64,000 nt of DNA from DASTFY01 sp963829955 (GCA_963829955.1 CAWHKS010000014.1:13995-77994), one strand, 5' to 3'; counted from the first letter of the stretch, positions 26,275 to 35,605 are shown. Made by a program: numbers and translations. The notes: a model not told the origin generated them from the letters alone.

Positions 26275-27826
26275 TCACGACGGCTCGAAGAGGAGCACCT
26301 CGATGTCACCTCGGAACAGTTGACGGTCCATGAGGCTATAGTCGGCAGTGAGCGGACTGAGCAGCTCTGGCACTTCCGTCGTGTTGTCGTGATCGAGTCC
26401 GATCACGACCCACACTTTCCCTGCCGGCTCTGCCACGAGCTGATCCACGATCTCCCGGTCGAATGACTCATAGGTGTGATCTCCGGTCTCGTAGCTTCCC
26501 CAAGGATCGGGTGGGTAGACGGGTTGAGGCATCGTCGCGCGGGTATCGAAGCGGCCGTAGTACTCGAAGAAGAGGCGTACCGAATCGTTGGCGAACAGGA
26601 TGCGATCCTGCGGTGTGGCCTGATCGAACACGTGACCGGCTGCTCCCCGCCAGTCCTCCGAGCCGCCGTCCGAGTACCAATACCGCAGGCCGTAGGCACC
26701 CGCTACCAATGCGAGCGCCACGGGGGCGTATCGTGCCAGACCTGCGAGCCCATGACGGTAGCTGGCGGTGCCCACTGCATCGTCGAGCCCCACGGCCGCG
26801 TACAGCAGGATGCCCGGCAAGCAGAAAAGGACGTAGCGGCCGATGACCATCGGGCTCACCGGGCTGATTGCGATCAAAGTCAGCGGTGGCAAACCAGCCC
26901 AGCTCAAGAGCAGCGCATGCGCCCACGGCTGACGTCCGTGGAGCTCTCTGCGCCAGACCCGTGCCGTGGATCGAACCGCGAAGAAGCCCATGACGGCAAA
27001 TGCCGCGAGCCCGATGAGACCTGCCCGCCCGGTGATGGTGAACAGCACGTCGCGATAAGCGCCCGGGCGGAAGGCGCCCTGGCTGGGCCGACCCTCGTTG
27101 TGCCCGGTGATCAGCACGGCCAGCGGGAGCGATGCGAGCAGGACGAACGCGGCCGCGATCACGCGGCGGCGGACCGTTCGTTGCGACCGTGGGAGGAACC
27201 AGAGCGAGACGAGGTGGCACAGGACAAGCAGCACCCCGACGATGTGCGCGTACGCGAGGAGGACACAACACAGCGACCATCCGAGGAGGGTGGCCCGACG
27301 AGGCTGCTCCACGTCGAGCACGAACAACAGCGTCGCGAGACCGGCGATCAACATCGACAACGCGTACGTACGTGCGTTCTGCGCGTTCGCCGCGACGCTG
27401 CCGTTGACGACGAGCAGCGCGCTCGGCCAAGACGCCGACTCGCGGCGAGGCTAGACGCCACCCGATCGCACCTACTATCGGTACTAGCGCGACGAGACTC
27501 AACACGGAGAGAGATCGCAACAGCACCTCGGAGTCTCCGAACACCGTCAGCGCCCGTAAGATCAGCGCGTGGAGCACTCCGTTGGACTCGTGCTCAACCG
27601 AGAGCTTGAAGAATTCTCCCCACGGTCCAAGGACGGTCGAGGCGGTAAACGCCTCGTCTCGGAAAAGGCTCTTCGAACCGAGGTCCCAAAACCACAAGAC
27701 GGCTGCGAACATCGTGAGCGCACCGATCGCGAGCCGAGCGCGGGACGCGGCCTTCCCCGGCCGCCCGGGATCCTGGATCGGCCTCGCCGACGACTCCGCC
27801 GAGACGAAGCGCATGGTCCGACTCAT
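26275..27826 (-). pseudogene. GT39/ArnT-like membrane glycosyltransferase with one frameshift
   Basis: N-terminal frame from ATG 27826: first helix VLWFWDLGSKS, then LFRDEAFTAS with the Asp-Glu pair typical of dolichyl-phosphate-mannose/ArnT-like (GT39/GT83) enzymes in the first external loop. At 27419-27426 (GAGCGC on the coding strand) one extra base switches the frame; the protein continues as ALLVVNGSVAANAQNARTYA and the remaining membrane helices to 26275, ending in a soluble domain. Repaired length is ~516 residues, normal for the family. Such enzymes move a sugar from a polyprenyl-phosphate donor outside the membrane. A sequencing indel is possible. Confidence 0.65.
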
Positions 27827-28734
27827 CGATCTCCTCGTGCGCGGGGGGTCGGTTCACGTGAACCATCCGCCAAGCCGCCTTGCCACTCGACGTGGTGTTT
27901 GCCGATACGCCCGCCCATGTGCTCCACCGCTCCGTGTGCCAATCGCCAGATCTCTCGTCGTGGTTCTGATCATGCCCACGACGATCTCGGAAACGCTATG
28001 CCCGTGCGTCGGGATGCTACGGCACACGCGCCGGACAAGCGCGAGCGTGGTGGTGACTCACAGATGAGAATCTCCGCGCCGGGCTCGCCGCTAGGCAGCC
28101 CCCATGCGACGGGCGCCCGGTACGGGCTTGTCCCAGGAGCTCTGTCTGCCGGCCGAGGTCCCACAGCCATAGGACCGGGCTCACGCCTCGCCACCGCTGG
28201 CGCGCGGGTGCCATCACCGCAGTCGGGCTTCATCTGCGGGACGGTGAGTGAGGCACAAGGTCTCGACCGCCTAGGCAGCCTGACTGGCCCCACGAGCAGG
28301 GAGAACACAGCTGTCGCGCATCCCGCCCCTCGCGGCCGCGCGTGGCCTCCGCGAGCGCCTGAGGCCGATCGAGTTGACTTCGGGCAGACCGATCGTCGCC
28401 CACGTCCACACGCGACACGCCGGTCCTGGCAATGAGCCGCCCCGCAGCCCGTGGAGGGAGAAGGATCGCGCACGCCGGTCCCGACCGGCGCCAGCACGGG
28501 CAGGCCAAGGCGTAGACCCTCGGGACTGCCCGCCCACGAAGCGTCAGCGTGCAACCACCCTCGGCCGTCGTCGGCAGCCCCGCCAGCTCCTCGGCCGCAC
28601 CGCGGCCAAGCTGCTCTTCGCCGAGGGCGATGCCGACGAGGCGTACGTGCACCAGCAGGTGCTGTTCCACCCCGGAGCTCGTGGCGCGCTCGTCCTCGGT
28701 CGAGCTTCCGGTTACGTCGCGGCGCTCCCGAACG
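27827..28734. other. Stretch without an intact gene
   Basis: About 0.9 kb. Several long open frames exist on both strands but their translations are Arg/Pro/Ser-rich and match nothing known to me. One minus-strand piece (about 28150-28200) reads SPVLWLWDLGRQ, close to the VLWFWDLGSKS helix of the adjacent GT39-like gene, and may be the trace of a second copy. Otherwise I see no coding or RNA feature. Confidence 0.4.
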
Positions 28735-29008
28735 TCAGGCAGCCGGTGAGCCATCCAAGAACTTGGGAGCGGGTCATTGACTTTGGGGAGGTTGGACTCG
28801 AACACCGGGCAGCGGGTGGGGCTGTCGTCCCAACCCCACTCGATGATCCGTTCGAGGACCTCGATCTGGCGGCGTTGCAGCTCGCGGGCCGAGCGCAACT
28901 TCGGGTCGTGGTCCAACACGAAGGCGGCGAACAACCGCAGCGCGGTGTCGGTCGATGAATCGTGCCTGGTCGTCGCGACGCCGCGAGCTGGTCCAGGTAA
29001 GAGAGCAT
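28735..29008 (-). pseudogene. Tyrosine recombinase/integrase remnant
   Basis: The minus strand begins MLSYLDQLAASRRPGTI (ATG 29008), then after a one-base shift near 28955 STDTALRLFAAFVLDHDP, LRSARELQRRQIE, ERIIEWGWDD and VNDPLP, and after another shift near 28776 KFLDGSPAA followed by a stop at 28735. These blocks are the N-terminal SAM-like core-binding domain and the first residues of the catalytic domain in a tyrosine-integrase family common in actinobacteria. About 30 residues appear deleted between RRQIE and ERII. The whole catalytic half (R-H-R-Y) is gone. It lies 300 bases from the tRNA-Val 3' end, as integrases of tRNA-borne elements do. Confidence 0.6.
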
Positions 29009-29311
29009 CGTCGCCCCAGGCGGGGCGCCCGAGCCGTCACCGGCTCCCACCGGGGTGGGCGCGCCACGGCCGGCATCGCCGCGGGAGCAACGCATCGAAA
29101 CCGACCCGAACCAGGCCCCGACCGTCGTCTCAGCGCCCCGCGGTCGGCCTCGGACGCGGATCAGCAACCCGTCCGGGCCGTCCGTCTGGTGCCGTTCCAG
29201 CGCAGCCAGACCCGTCGAGTGCTGTGCACTTCTGTGCACCTGGTCTGCACCTGGCGACTTTGCCGCTCGGGCGGCCGCCGTAGAAATACCCATCTACGTG
29301 GGATTTCTCCG
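29009..29311. other. Spacer between integrase remnant and tRNA-Val
   Basis: 303 bases in which I find no convincing gene. It contains the tRNA-proximal junction where an attachment site would be expected, and an AT-richer patch at about 29280-29310, which may include the tRNA terminator region. Confidence 0.4.
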
Positions 29312-29385
29312 TGGGCACGAGGCGACTCGAACGCCTGGCCTCCACCGTGTCAAGGTGGCGCTCTAACCAACTGAGCTACGCGCCC
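29312..29385 (-). tRNA. tRNA-Val(GAC)
   Basis: 74 nt on the minus strand. The acceptor stem GGGCGCG pairs with CGTGCCC (one G-U), D arm GCTC-AGTTGGTTA-GAGC, anticodon stem CCACC/GGTGG with loop TTGACAC (anticodon GAC), variable AGGCC, and T arm AGGCG-TTCGAGT-CGCCT. Discriminator A; CCA is not encoded. All four stems close, so it should be functional. Confidence 0.93.
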
Positions 29386-29527
29386 GGAGCCGCGAACGCT
29401 ACCAGCCGGTCGCCGCCGCAGACATCCGAGAGAGCGGTTCTCGCGCGGCCCTCAATACCGGAAGCGGCAACAGATCCCCGCGAGAACCTGCGGACGGCCA
29501 CAGCGGTCCGGGCGTCCGCCCGCGGCG

Positions 29528-30623
29528 TCACCGGAGGCGCAGCGAAACCTCGTTGGCCACCAGGCGGCCGGCCCGCGTGAGCACCACCCGGTCGCCGTCC
29601 GGTTCGACGAGGCCCTCCGGCAGCTCGTCCACGGCCAACGCCGAATGGGGCACGCCGTCTCGCGTCCGCAGCGCCAGCTGCAAACCCTCGAGGCGCCGGG
29701 TCTCGGCGTCCAGGTCCTCGCCGGCCGCCTCCGCCGGCTCGCCCGCCCTGACGAGGCCGATGTACCGCTCGGGTGTCCGGACGTTCCACCAGCGCCGGCC
29801 GGCGCGGTGCGAGTGCGCGGCGCAGCCGAAGCCGAGGTAGTCGCCCTGGCTCCAATAGACCAGGTTGTGCCGGCACTCGTGACCAGGACGGGCCCAGTTG
29901 GAGATCTCATAGCAGGCCAGGCCCGCCTCCGCGAGCAGCGTGTCGGCGACTTCGTACTTGGCGGCCTGGTCGTCGTCGTCGGGGTAGCGGGAAGCGTCAA
30001 GGGCCAGCGGGGTCCCCGCCTCGACGGTCAGGCCGTAGGCCGAGACGTGGGGCGGGTCGAGCGCCAGCACGGAGCGGACGGTGTGCTCCCAGTCGGCAGG
30101 GGACTCCCCCACCGTGCCGTAGATGATGTCCAGGTTGAACGTCTCGAAGCCGGCCTCCCGGGCCAGCGCCACGCCGCGGCGCACGTTGTCCGGGTCGTGC
30201 GTGCGGCCCAACGCCGCCAGGACGTGCGGCACCATCGACTGCACGCCGAACGAGAGGCGGCTCACGCCGCCGGCGCGATACGTGGCGAGGAGCGCGGCCG
30301 TCACGTCGTCCGGGTTGCACTCGACGGTGACTTCGGCTCCGGGGGCGAGCGGCAGCGAGGCCAGCACCCGAGCCAGGTCGGCCGCGGGCACCAGGGAGGG
30401 GGTGCCGCCGCCCACGAACACGCTCGTCACGCTGTCGGGGCTGAGCCCACTGTGCGCACCGGTCGCCACAGCGGACGTGATCTCGGTCTGCACCGCGTCG
30501 AGGTACTCGGCGATCAAGTGGTGGCGGTCCGTCCAGGTGGCGAACGCGGCAGTAGTCGCAGCGAGCCGCGCAGAACGGGATGTGGAGATAGACGCCGAAT
30601 GGCGCTGCGGGCGTTGCCGTCAC
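29528..30623 (-). CDS. hemW: HemW-like radical SAM protein, frame broken once
   Basis: Haem chaperone/coproporphyrinogen III oxidase-like radical SAM protein. The start GTG 30623 overlaps the stop of the bldD-like gene. N-terminus GVYLHIPFCAARCDYC holds the CxxxCxxC iron-sulfur motif. Directly after it an extra base (about 30546-30549, GCCGCG on the coding strand) breaks the frame; the expected AFATWTDRHHLIAEYLDA resumes in the next frame and runs to 29528 with VFVGGGTPSLV, ECNPDD, SFGVQSM and YEISNWARPGHECRHN. Repaired length ~364 residues, normal. Because this gene is normally kept intact, an assembly error is more likely than a pseudogene. Confidence 0.85.
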
Positions 30624-31156
30624 TCCTTCGGCGCGTTGGGGTTGAAGCGCAGACCCCACGCGTCGAGCTTACGGATCGCCTGGTCGATGGTGAGGTCGAA
30701 CATGGCCGCCACCGCCCGCATGTCGTCCGCCCGGATCGTCAGCACCTTGCCGTTGAAGTCCCCGCGGGCGTGCTGGATCATCTTCAGGTAGCGGGCCAGC
30801 ATCTCGAAGTTGGGCCCGTCCAGCTCGGCCAGGCGGCTGAGATCGACGGCCACCTTCTCCCCCGAGCCACCACGGTTGGCCGGCGGTGCGCCGTCGGTGT
30901 CGCCCGGATCGGGAAGCAGCTGGTCGACGGGCGCCTCGTAGATGAGCGCCAGCCGGGCCAGCCGGGGCACGGAGATCGCCCGCTCACCGCGTTCGTAGGC
31001 ACCGAGCACCGACGCCTTGAACTCGCCGCTCGAGAGCTCCTCGACGGCGTCCAGCGACAGCTTCTTCTGCGCCCGGATCGACCGCAGGCGCTGGCCCACG
31101 AGCCGGGCGTAGGGGGAGCCGGCGCCGTCTTCGCCGGTGGGGTTCTCGGTTTCCAT
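30620..31156 (-). CDS. bldD: BldD-like transcriptional regulator
   Basis: 178 residues from ATG 31156. An N-terminal XRE-type helix-turn-helix (about 18-82: GQRLRSIRAQ, KASVLGAYERGERAISVPRL, VDQLLP) is joined by a short Gly/Asn linker to a C-terminal domain that carries RGD at 131-133 and RADD at 142-145, exactly the RxD-x8-RxxD pattern by which Streptomyces BldD binds tetrameric cyclic di-GMP. In Streptomyces this regulator represses development genes when bound. Targets here are unknown. Translationally coupled to hemW; a palindrome lies 40 bases upstream. Confidence 0.85.
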   Translation of the reverse strand: METENPTGEDGAGSPYARLVGQRLRSIRAQKKLSLDAVEELSSGEFKASVLGAYERGERAISVPRLARLALIYEAPVDQLLPDPGDTDGAPPANRGGSGEKVAVDLSRLAELDGPNFEMLARYLKMIQHARGDFNGKVLTIRADDMRAVAAMFDLTIDQAIRKLDAWGLRFNPNAPKE

Positions 31157-31195
31157 GTTCTTGACCACGGAGGATTGGTACCACAAGGAAGACCA

Positions 31196-31219
31196 CGCAG
31201 AGTGAAAAAGTGTCCTGCG
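31196..31219. promoter_or_regulatory. Dyad upstream of the bldD-like gene
   Basis: Arms CGCAG and CTGCG separated by 14 bases, with inner AGTGA and GTGTC that partly mirror each other. It is 40 bases upstream of ATG 31156. BldD of Streptomyces represses its own gene at a TCAC/GTGA-type dyad, so autoregulation is conceivable, but the match is weak. Confidence 0.3.
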
Positions 31220-31305
31220 ATGGCGTGACCGCCGTCAGGGCCCCCGGATGGCGACCATCGGTGCATCGCCGACCGCGGAGGGTGGGCACCGACCACCGAG
31301 TGCGC

Positions 31306-32001
31306 TCAGCCGGATCGAGCAGGACGGAACCCGGCGACCAGCAGCACCCCGGCCGCGATGGCAGCCGTCTCGGACCGCAGGACGTGGGGCCCGAGCCCGA
31401 CATGCGCCACCGATCCGTTGCCCATCGCCAGCTCTTCCGGCGTCCACCCACCCTCCGGACCGACGAGCACCGTTGGCCGGTCGAGCGCCCGCATCTCACC
31501 CGGGACGGCGAGTGCCACCTCGTCACCGCCGCCGGCGACCATGTCGGCGAGATCCTCGACGTCGCAGACCTCCGGCAGCCACACCCGGCGGCTCTGCATG
31601 CCGGCGCTCCGCACAACGCGCCGGAGCCGCTCGACCGCCTCGGACCGCCGCGAGCCCGTCCAGCGCACCACGCTCCGGGCGCTGTGGAGCGGCACGATGC
31701 GGTCGATCCCGACCTCCGTCAACGCCCGTACGATCAGGTCGGGCCGGTCGCCCTTCACTACCGCGAAGCCGACCGTCAGCGGCGGGCCGGCAGCGACCTC
31801 CGTCACCGCGGACCCCATCGGCTGCAGCTCCGTTCCCAGCACGGCCGGACGCCAGCGGCCCGCTCCGTCCCCCACCGTGATCTCCGCGCCGGCCCGTAGG
31901 CGCAGCACCCGCTCCAGATGGTGGCGGTCCGCGGCCTCAAGGCGGGGCTCGTCGAGCGACGAGACGTAGACGTGGGCCGCCGCCGTCCGAGGGTTCAGCA
32001 C
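31306..32001 (-). CDS. rsmE: 16S rRNA m3U1498 methyltransferase
   Basis: Methylates U1498 of 16S rRNA using S-adenosylmethionine. 231 residues, SPOUT/trefoil-knot enzyme. The N-terminal PUA-like domain contains HHLERVLRLRAG; the C-terminal knot carries VLVGPEGGWTPEEL and LGPHVLRSETAA, the SAM-binding loops. It follows dnaJ by 23 bases on the same strand, the usual hrcA-dnaJ-rsmE order. Confidence 0.95.
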   Translation of the reverse strand: MLNPRTAAAHVYVSSLDEPRLEAADRHHLERVLRLRAGAEITVGDGAGRWRPAVLGTELQPMGSAVTEVAAGPPLTVGFAVVKGDRPDLIVRALTEVGIDRIVPLHSARSVVRWTGSRRSEAVERLRRVVRSAGMQSRRVWLPEVCDVEDLADMVAGGGDEVALAVPGEMRALDRPTVLVGPEGGWTPEELAMGNGSVAHVGLGPHVLRSETAAIAAGVLLVAGFRPARSG

Positions 32002-32024
32002 GTCCAGACCGGTCGCTCACCAGG

Positions 32025-33155
32025 TCACGAGAAGGCGGACTTGATGCGGGACATGATGCCCTGCCCGCCGGGCGGCTCGACCGGTTCCCCCAGCTCTTCG
32101 GCCAGGCGCCGCATGAGCTCCTCCTGGGTCGGCGTGAGCTTCGTCGGGACGTCCACCACGAGCTCCGCCCGCAGGTCACCCCGCCCCCGCCCCCGCACCG
32201 CCGGGACCCCACGACCGCGGAGCGTGAACACGCGGCCCGACTGTGTGCCGGCGGGGATGCGCAGCTCTTCCTCGCCGTCGAGGGTCGACAGGGTCACCGT
32301 GGTGCCCAGCGCCGCCTGCACGATCGAGACGTGGACGGTGGTCACCAGGTCGTTGTCGACCCGGTCGTACCGCTCGTGGGGCCGGACCCGGAGGTGGACG
32401 TACAGATCGCCCGCTCCCCCACCGCGCGGACCGACCGCGCCGCGCCCGCCCAGCCGCAGCGTCGACCCGCTGTCGACCCCGGCGGGCACGTCCACCTGGA
32501 ACGTCCGGTCCTCGATCAGCCGTCCGTGGCCTGCGCAGACCTCGCACGGCGTAACGATCACCTCGCCGAGACCGCTGCAGCGAGGGCAGGCCGACGCGGT
32601 GACCATCTGGCCGAGCAGGCTCTGGCGCACCCGCCGGACCTGCCCCGTCCCCGCGCACTCGATGCAGGTCACGGGCTTCGTCCCCGGCTCGGCACCGAGC
32701 CCGTCGCAGTGCTCGCAGCGCACGGCAGTCTTGACGGTGACGGGGAGCGTCGTGCCGAAGACAGCGTCCTCGAAGCTGAGGTCGGCCTGGATCTCCAGGT
32801 CCTGCCCGCGCGGAGGTCCCGCGGGCCCTGACGAGCCCCCGCCGAAGGGATTGCCGCCGAAGAAAGCGTCGAACAGGTCGCCGAGCCCGCCGCCGGCGTT
32901 GAAGTAATCCGCACCGCCGCGGCCCGACGCGCCGGCGACGCCCGCCTCCCCGTAGCGGTCGTAGCGGCCCCGCTGCTCGGGGTCGGACAGCACCTCGTAC
33001 GCGCGGGAGACGGCCTTGAACCGCTCCTCGGCCTTGGCGTCACCGGGGTTGGCGTCCGGGTGGAGCTCCCGCGCCCGCTGCCGATAGGCGCGCTTGAGGT
33101 CCTCCGCCGAGGCGTCATGACGGACGCCGAGCAGCGCGTAGAAGTCCTCGGCCAT
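32025..33155 (-). CDS. dnaJ: Chaperone DnaJ
   Basis: Hsp40 partner of DnaK. 376 residues: J domain with HPD in RELHPDAN (residues ~35-42), a Gly/Phe-rich stretch (about 75-110), four CxxCxGxG zinc repeats (CEHCDGLG, CIECAGTG, CPRCSGLG, CEVCAGHG), and the C-terminal substrate-binding beta domains. Type I DnaJ of normal length. Next to hrcA, 21 bases downstream. Confidence 0.97.
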   Translation of the reverse strand: MAEDFYALLGVRHDASAEDLKRAYRQRARELHPDANPGDAKAEERFKAVSRAYEVLSDPEQRGRYDRYGEAGVAGASGRGGADYFNAGGGLGDLFDAFFGGNPFGGGSSGPAGPPRGQDLEIQADLSFEDAVFGTTLPVTVKTAVRCEHCDGLGAEPGTKPVTCIECAGTGQVRRVRQSLLGQMVTASACPRCSGLGEVIVTPCEVCAGHGRLIEDRTFQVDVPAGVDSGSTLRLGGRGAVGPRGGGAGDLYVHLRVRPHERYDRVDNDLVTTVHVSIVQAALGTTVTLSTLDGEEELRIPAGTQSGRVFTLRGRGVPAVRGRGRGDLRAELVVDVPTKLTPTQEELMRRLAEELGEPVEPPGGQGIMSRIKSAFS

Positions 33156-33176
33156 GTCGTCGTGAGGCTACTGCGG

Positions 33177-34190
33177 CTACCCCTCGGACAGGCGCTCGCC
33201 GAGACGCTGGCTGACGACGTCGACGGCCGCCAGGGCCTGGGGGTAGTTCATGCGCGTCGGCCCGAGCAGGCCGACCGTGCCGACCGCCTCACCCTCCACG
33301 ATGTACGGCGCCACGACCACCGAGCACACAGCGAGCTGCTCGATCCCGTGCTCGGCGCCGATGGCCACGGACACGCCGCGATCGAGCATGTCGCGGATCA
33401 GCGACACCACGACGTACTCCTGCTCGAGGGTGAGCAGGACGTTGCGCACGACGTCAACGGCATCGAACGCCGACGCCACGGAGGCCGTCCCGCCGATGTA
33501 CAGGTGGTCATCGGGACGCTGGCTGCGGGACCGCAGCTCCTCGAGGCCACGCCGGGCCAGCCGGACGACGGGATCGTCGCCGTCGGGCGACGGCGGCAGT
33601 GACGCCTCCCCGAGGTCGGCGAGGCTCGAGCCTGCGCCGTGCCGGGCCAGCAGCGCCGACGCGCCGTCGACCACGACGTCGGAGACATCAGGCTCCCGCT
33701 CGAAGGTGGCGTTCTCGACGGTGCCGTTGGACAGCACCGCCACCAGCATGAGCTCGCGCTCCGACAGGGACACGAGCTGGACGGAGCGCACCTTGGCGAT
33801 CTCAGCCGTCGAGGCGGTGACGACCGCGGTGTAGCTGGTCAGCTGGGTCAGCAGGCCGGTCGTGTGCTGCAGCATGCGCTCGAGCGCGCCGTGGGCCGTG
33901 GCGAAGAAGTCCCGCACCTGCTGGCTGCGGGCGTCGTCCAGGACGCCGGGCTGCGCGATCTCGTCCACATAGACCCGGTAGGCCTTGTCGGTCGGCACCC
34001 GCCCCGCCGAGGTGTACGGCTGGCGCAGATAGCCCTCCTGCTCCAGCACGGCCATCTCGTTGCGGATGGTCGCCGGGGAGACCTGGAGCGTGGCGTCGGC
34101 CGCCACGTGCGAAGACCCGACGGGCTGCGCCGTCTCGATGTACTCACGGACGATGGCCCTGAGGATCTTGGACTTGCGTTCGTCGAGCAT
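33177..34190 (-). CDS. hrcA: Heat-inducible transcription repressor HrcA
   Basis: 337 residues from ATG 34190; the upstream frame is antisense to the photolyase. N-terminal winged helix: MLDERKSKILRAIVREYIET, QPVGSSHVA, VSPATIRNEMAVLEQEGYL. The C-terminal GAF-like part ends with GPTRMNYPQALAAVDVVS, the HrcA signature. Represses heat-shock genes at CIRCE elements. I see no TTAGCACTC-N9-GAGTGCTAA element before hrcA or dnaJ in this window; the 43 bases up to the photolyase stop hold none, so this transcript may begin further upstream. Confidence 0.96.
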   Translation of the reverse strand: MLDERKSKILRAIVREYIETAQPVGSSHVAADATLQVSPATIRNEMAVLEQEGYLRQPYTSAGRVPTDKAYRVYVDEIAQPGVLDDARSQQVRDFFATAHGALERMLQHTTGLLTQLTSYTAVVTASTAEIAKVRSVQLVSLSERELMLVAVLSNGTVENATFEREPDVSDVVVDGASALLARHGAGSSLADLGEASLPPSPDGDDPVVRLARRGLEELRSRSQRPDDHLYIGGTASVASAFDAVDVVRNVLLTLEQEYVVVSLIRDMLDRGVSVAIGAEHGIEQLAVCSVVVAPYIVEGEAVGTVGLLGPTRMNYPQALAAVDVVSQRLGERLSEG

Positions 34191-34233
34191 GAGGTCACCC
34201 CACTGGAGCCAGGCTATCCAGCAGGCTCTCGTG

Positions 34234-35592
34234 TCACCGGCCCTTGACGAGCCCGTAGCGGCGCAGCGACTCCGCCCGTTCCTCCCGGTGGTCGACCATC
34301 GGCGGGCGGTACCCGAGCGGGATCCCCCGCTTGGACTCCCACGGTGCGTGCACGTCGTTGCCGTCGACGTGGGCCAGCTCGGGGACCCAACGGCGGATGT
34401 ACACACCGTCCGGATCGAACCGCGTCGACTGCGTGACCGGGTTGAAGATGCGGAAGTAGGGAGCGGCATCGGTGCCCGTCCCCGCCGTCCATTGCCATCC
34501 GTGGCTGTTCGACGCGAGATCGCCGTCCACGAGATGCGCCATGAAGTGGCGGGCGCCCCACTGCCATGGCAGGTGCAGGTCCTTCACGAGGAAGCTGGCC
34601 ACCACCATCCGGATGCGGTTGTGCATCCATCCTCTCGCCAGGAGCTGGCGCATGCCGGCGTCAACGAGCGGATAGCCGGTCTCACCCCGCTGCCACACCT
34701 CGAAGCGGCGGCGCGCGTCGCTCCCCGTGTCGACGGGCATCGCGTCCATGCGCCGGTTGAGGTTCTCCCACCCGGAGCGCGGATGGTGGTGGAGGACGTC
34801 GGCGTAGAACTCGCGCCAGGCCAGTTCGGTCACGAAGACGCGCTCGGACTTCGACCCGCCGAGCTCATTCAGGAGCTGGCGCGGGTGGAGCATCCCGAAG
34901 CGCAGGTATGGAGACAGCCCGCTCGTGCCGGCGACGTCCGGCCGATCGCGTGCCGACGCGTAGCGGGCGAGCGCGCCCGAGGCGAACGCCTCCCATGCGG
35001 CGTGCGCCGTCTCCTCCCCCGCGGGAGGCAGCTCCGCGTCGGTGGCCGGTCGGCTCGGCAGCGGGTCCGACCCGATCTCCGGGCGGCCGCGCCACTCGGT
35101 CTGCGGCTCGGGCAGGGGCGTCGGCCAGCCCACCGCCCTCCACACCTTGGAGAACGGCGTGAACACCGCGTAGGGCGAGCCGTCGTCCTTCGTCACCGAT
35201 CCCGGGTCGGTGGCATACGGCGAGCCGGATAGCACCAGCGACCGCGCATCGGCCTCGAGTGCAGCCGCGACCGAACGATCCCGCCGGTGGCCGTACGGAC
35301 CGAAGTCGGCGGTGGCGTGCACGTCCCGGGCGCCGACCTCGGCGGCGAGCGCGGGGACAACGGTTGCCGGGTCACCGGTGCGCACGACCAGCGCGCCGCC
35401 CATGGCCTCGTCGAGCGCGGCCAGGCCCGACGACAGGAAGGCCAGCCGGGGCGCGCCGGCGCGCGACAGGAACACCGGGTCGAGCACGAACAGTGGCGTG
35501 ACCGGCCCGTCGGCCGTCGCCGCGCTGAGCGCCGGATGGTCGGCCAGGCGGAGGTCACGCCGGAACCAGAGCACCGTCGGCGTCCGGCTCAT
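34234..35592 (-). CDS. phr: Deoxyribodipyrimidine photolyase
   Basis: Light-driven repair of cyclobutane pyrimidine dimers, FAD cofactor. 452 residues, typical. N-terminal antenna domain LWFRRDLRLADHPAL, then the FAD-binding region with TGYPLVDAGMRQL, MHNRIRMVVASFL and DGDLASNSHGWQW, AGTGTDAAPYFRIFNP. The W-N-H-R FAD/DNA contacts and the tryptophan path are present. It lies between an MFS gene and hrcA on the same strand. A cryptochrome is less likely given the class I CPD-type signatures. Confidence 0.95.
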   Translation of the reverse strand: MSRTPTVLWFRRDLRLADHPALSAATADGPVTPLFVLDPVFLSRAGAPRLAFLSSGLAALDEAMGGALVVRTGDPATVVPALAAEVGARDVHATADFGPYGHRRDRSVAAALEADARSLVLSGSPYATDPGSVTKDDGSPYAVFTPFSKVWRAVGWPTPLPEPQTEWRGRPEIGSDPLPSRPATDAELPPAGEETAHAAWEAFASGALARYASARDRPDVAGTSGLSPYLRFGMLHPRQLLNELGGSKSERVFVTELAWREFYADVLHHHPRSGWENLNRRMDAMPVDTGSDARRRFEVWQRGETGYPLVDAGMRQLLARGWMHNRIRMVVASFLVKDLHLPWQWGARHFMAHLVDGDLASNSHGWQWTAGTGTDAAPYFRIFNPVTQSTRFDPDGVYIRRWVPELAHVDGNDVHAPWESKRGIPLGYRPPMVDHREERAESLRRYGLVKGR

Positions 35593-35605
35593 GGCGCGAC
35601 GAGGA

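Larger units (their letters stand above)
24437..29311. mobile_element. Decayed low-GC island next to tRNA-Val
   Basis: Interval between mtfA and tRNA-Val(GAC). It holds a transglutaminase-like fragment, a VOC fragment, a frameshifted sulfotransferase, a frameshifted GT39-like gene, ~0.9 kb without a recognisable gene, and a tyrosine-integrase remnant beside the tRNA. Base composition drops locally: bases 25741-25800 are 26/60 G+C, against 45/60 at 4081-4140. An integrase next to a tRNA 3' end is the classic layout of an integrated element. No duplicated tRNA 3' end was found by eye at the left, so the left border is arbitrary and the element call is an inference. Confidence 0.4.

Noticed and set aside
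27569..28435. 288-codon plus-strand frame over the island.
   Set aside because: Composition is Arg/Pro/Ser-rich and it overlaps the recognisable start of the GT39-like gene on the other strand.
28785..28815. Piece resembling a tRNA T-loop (GGACTCGAAC).
   Set aside because: Flanking bases do not form a T stem and it lies within the integrase remnant frame.
30540..30555. Programmed frameshift in hemW.
   Set aside because: No slippery heptamer or downstream structure is evident and many other genes show similar single-base shifts.
33156..34233. CIRCE element at dnaJ/hrcA.
   Set aside because: No TTAGCACTC/GAGTGCTAA inverted repeat is present.
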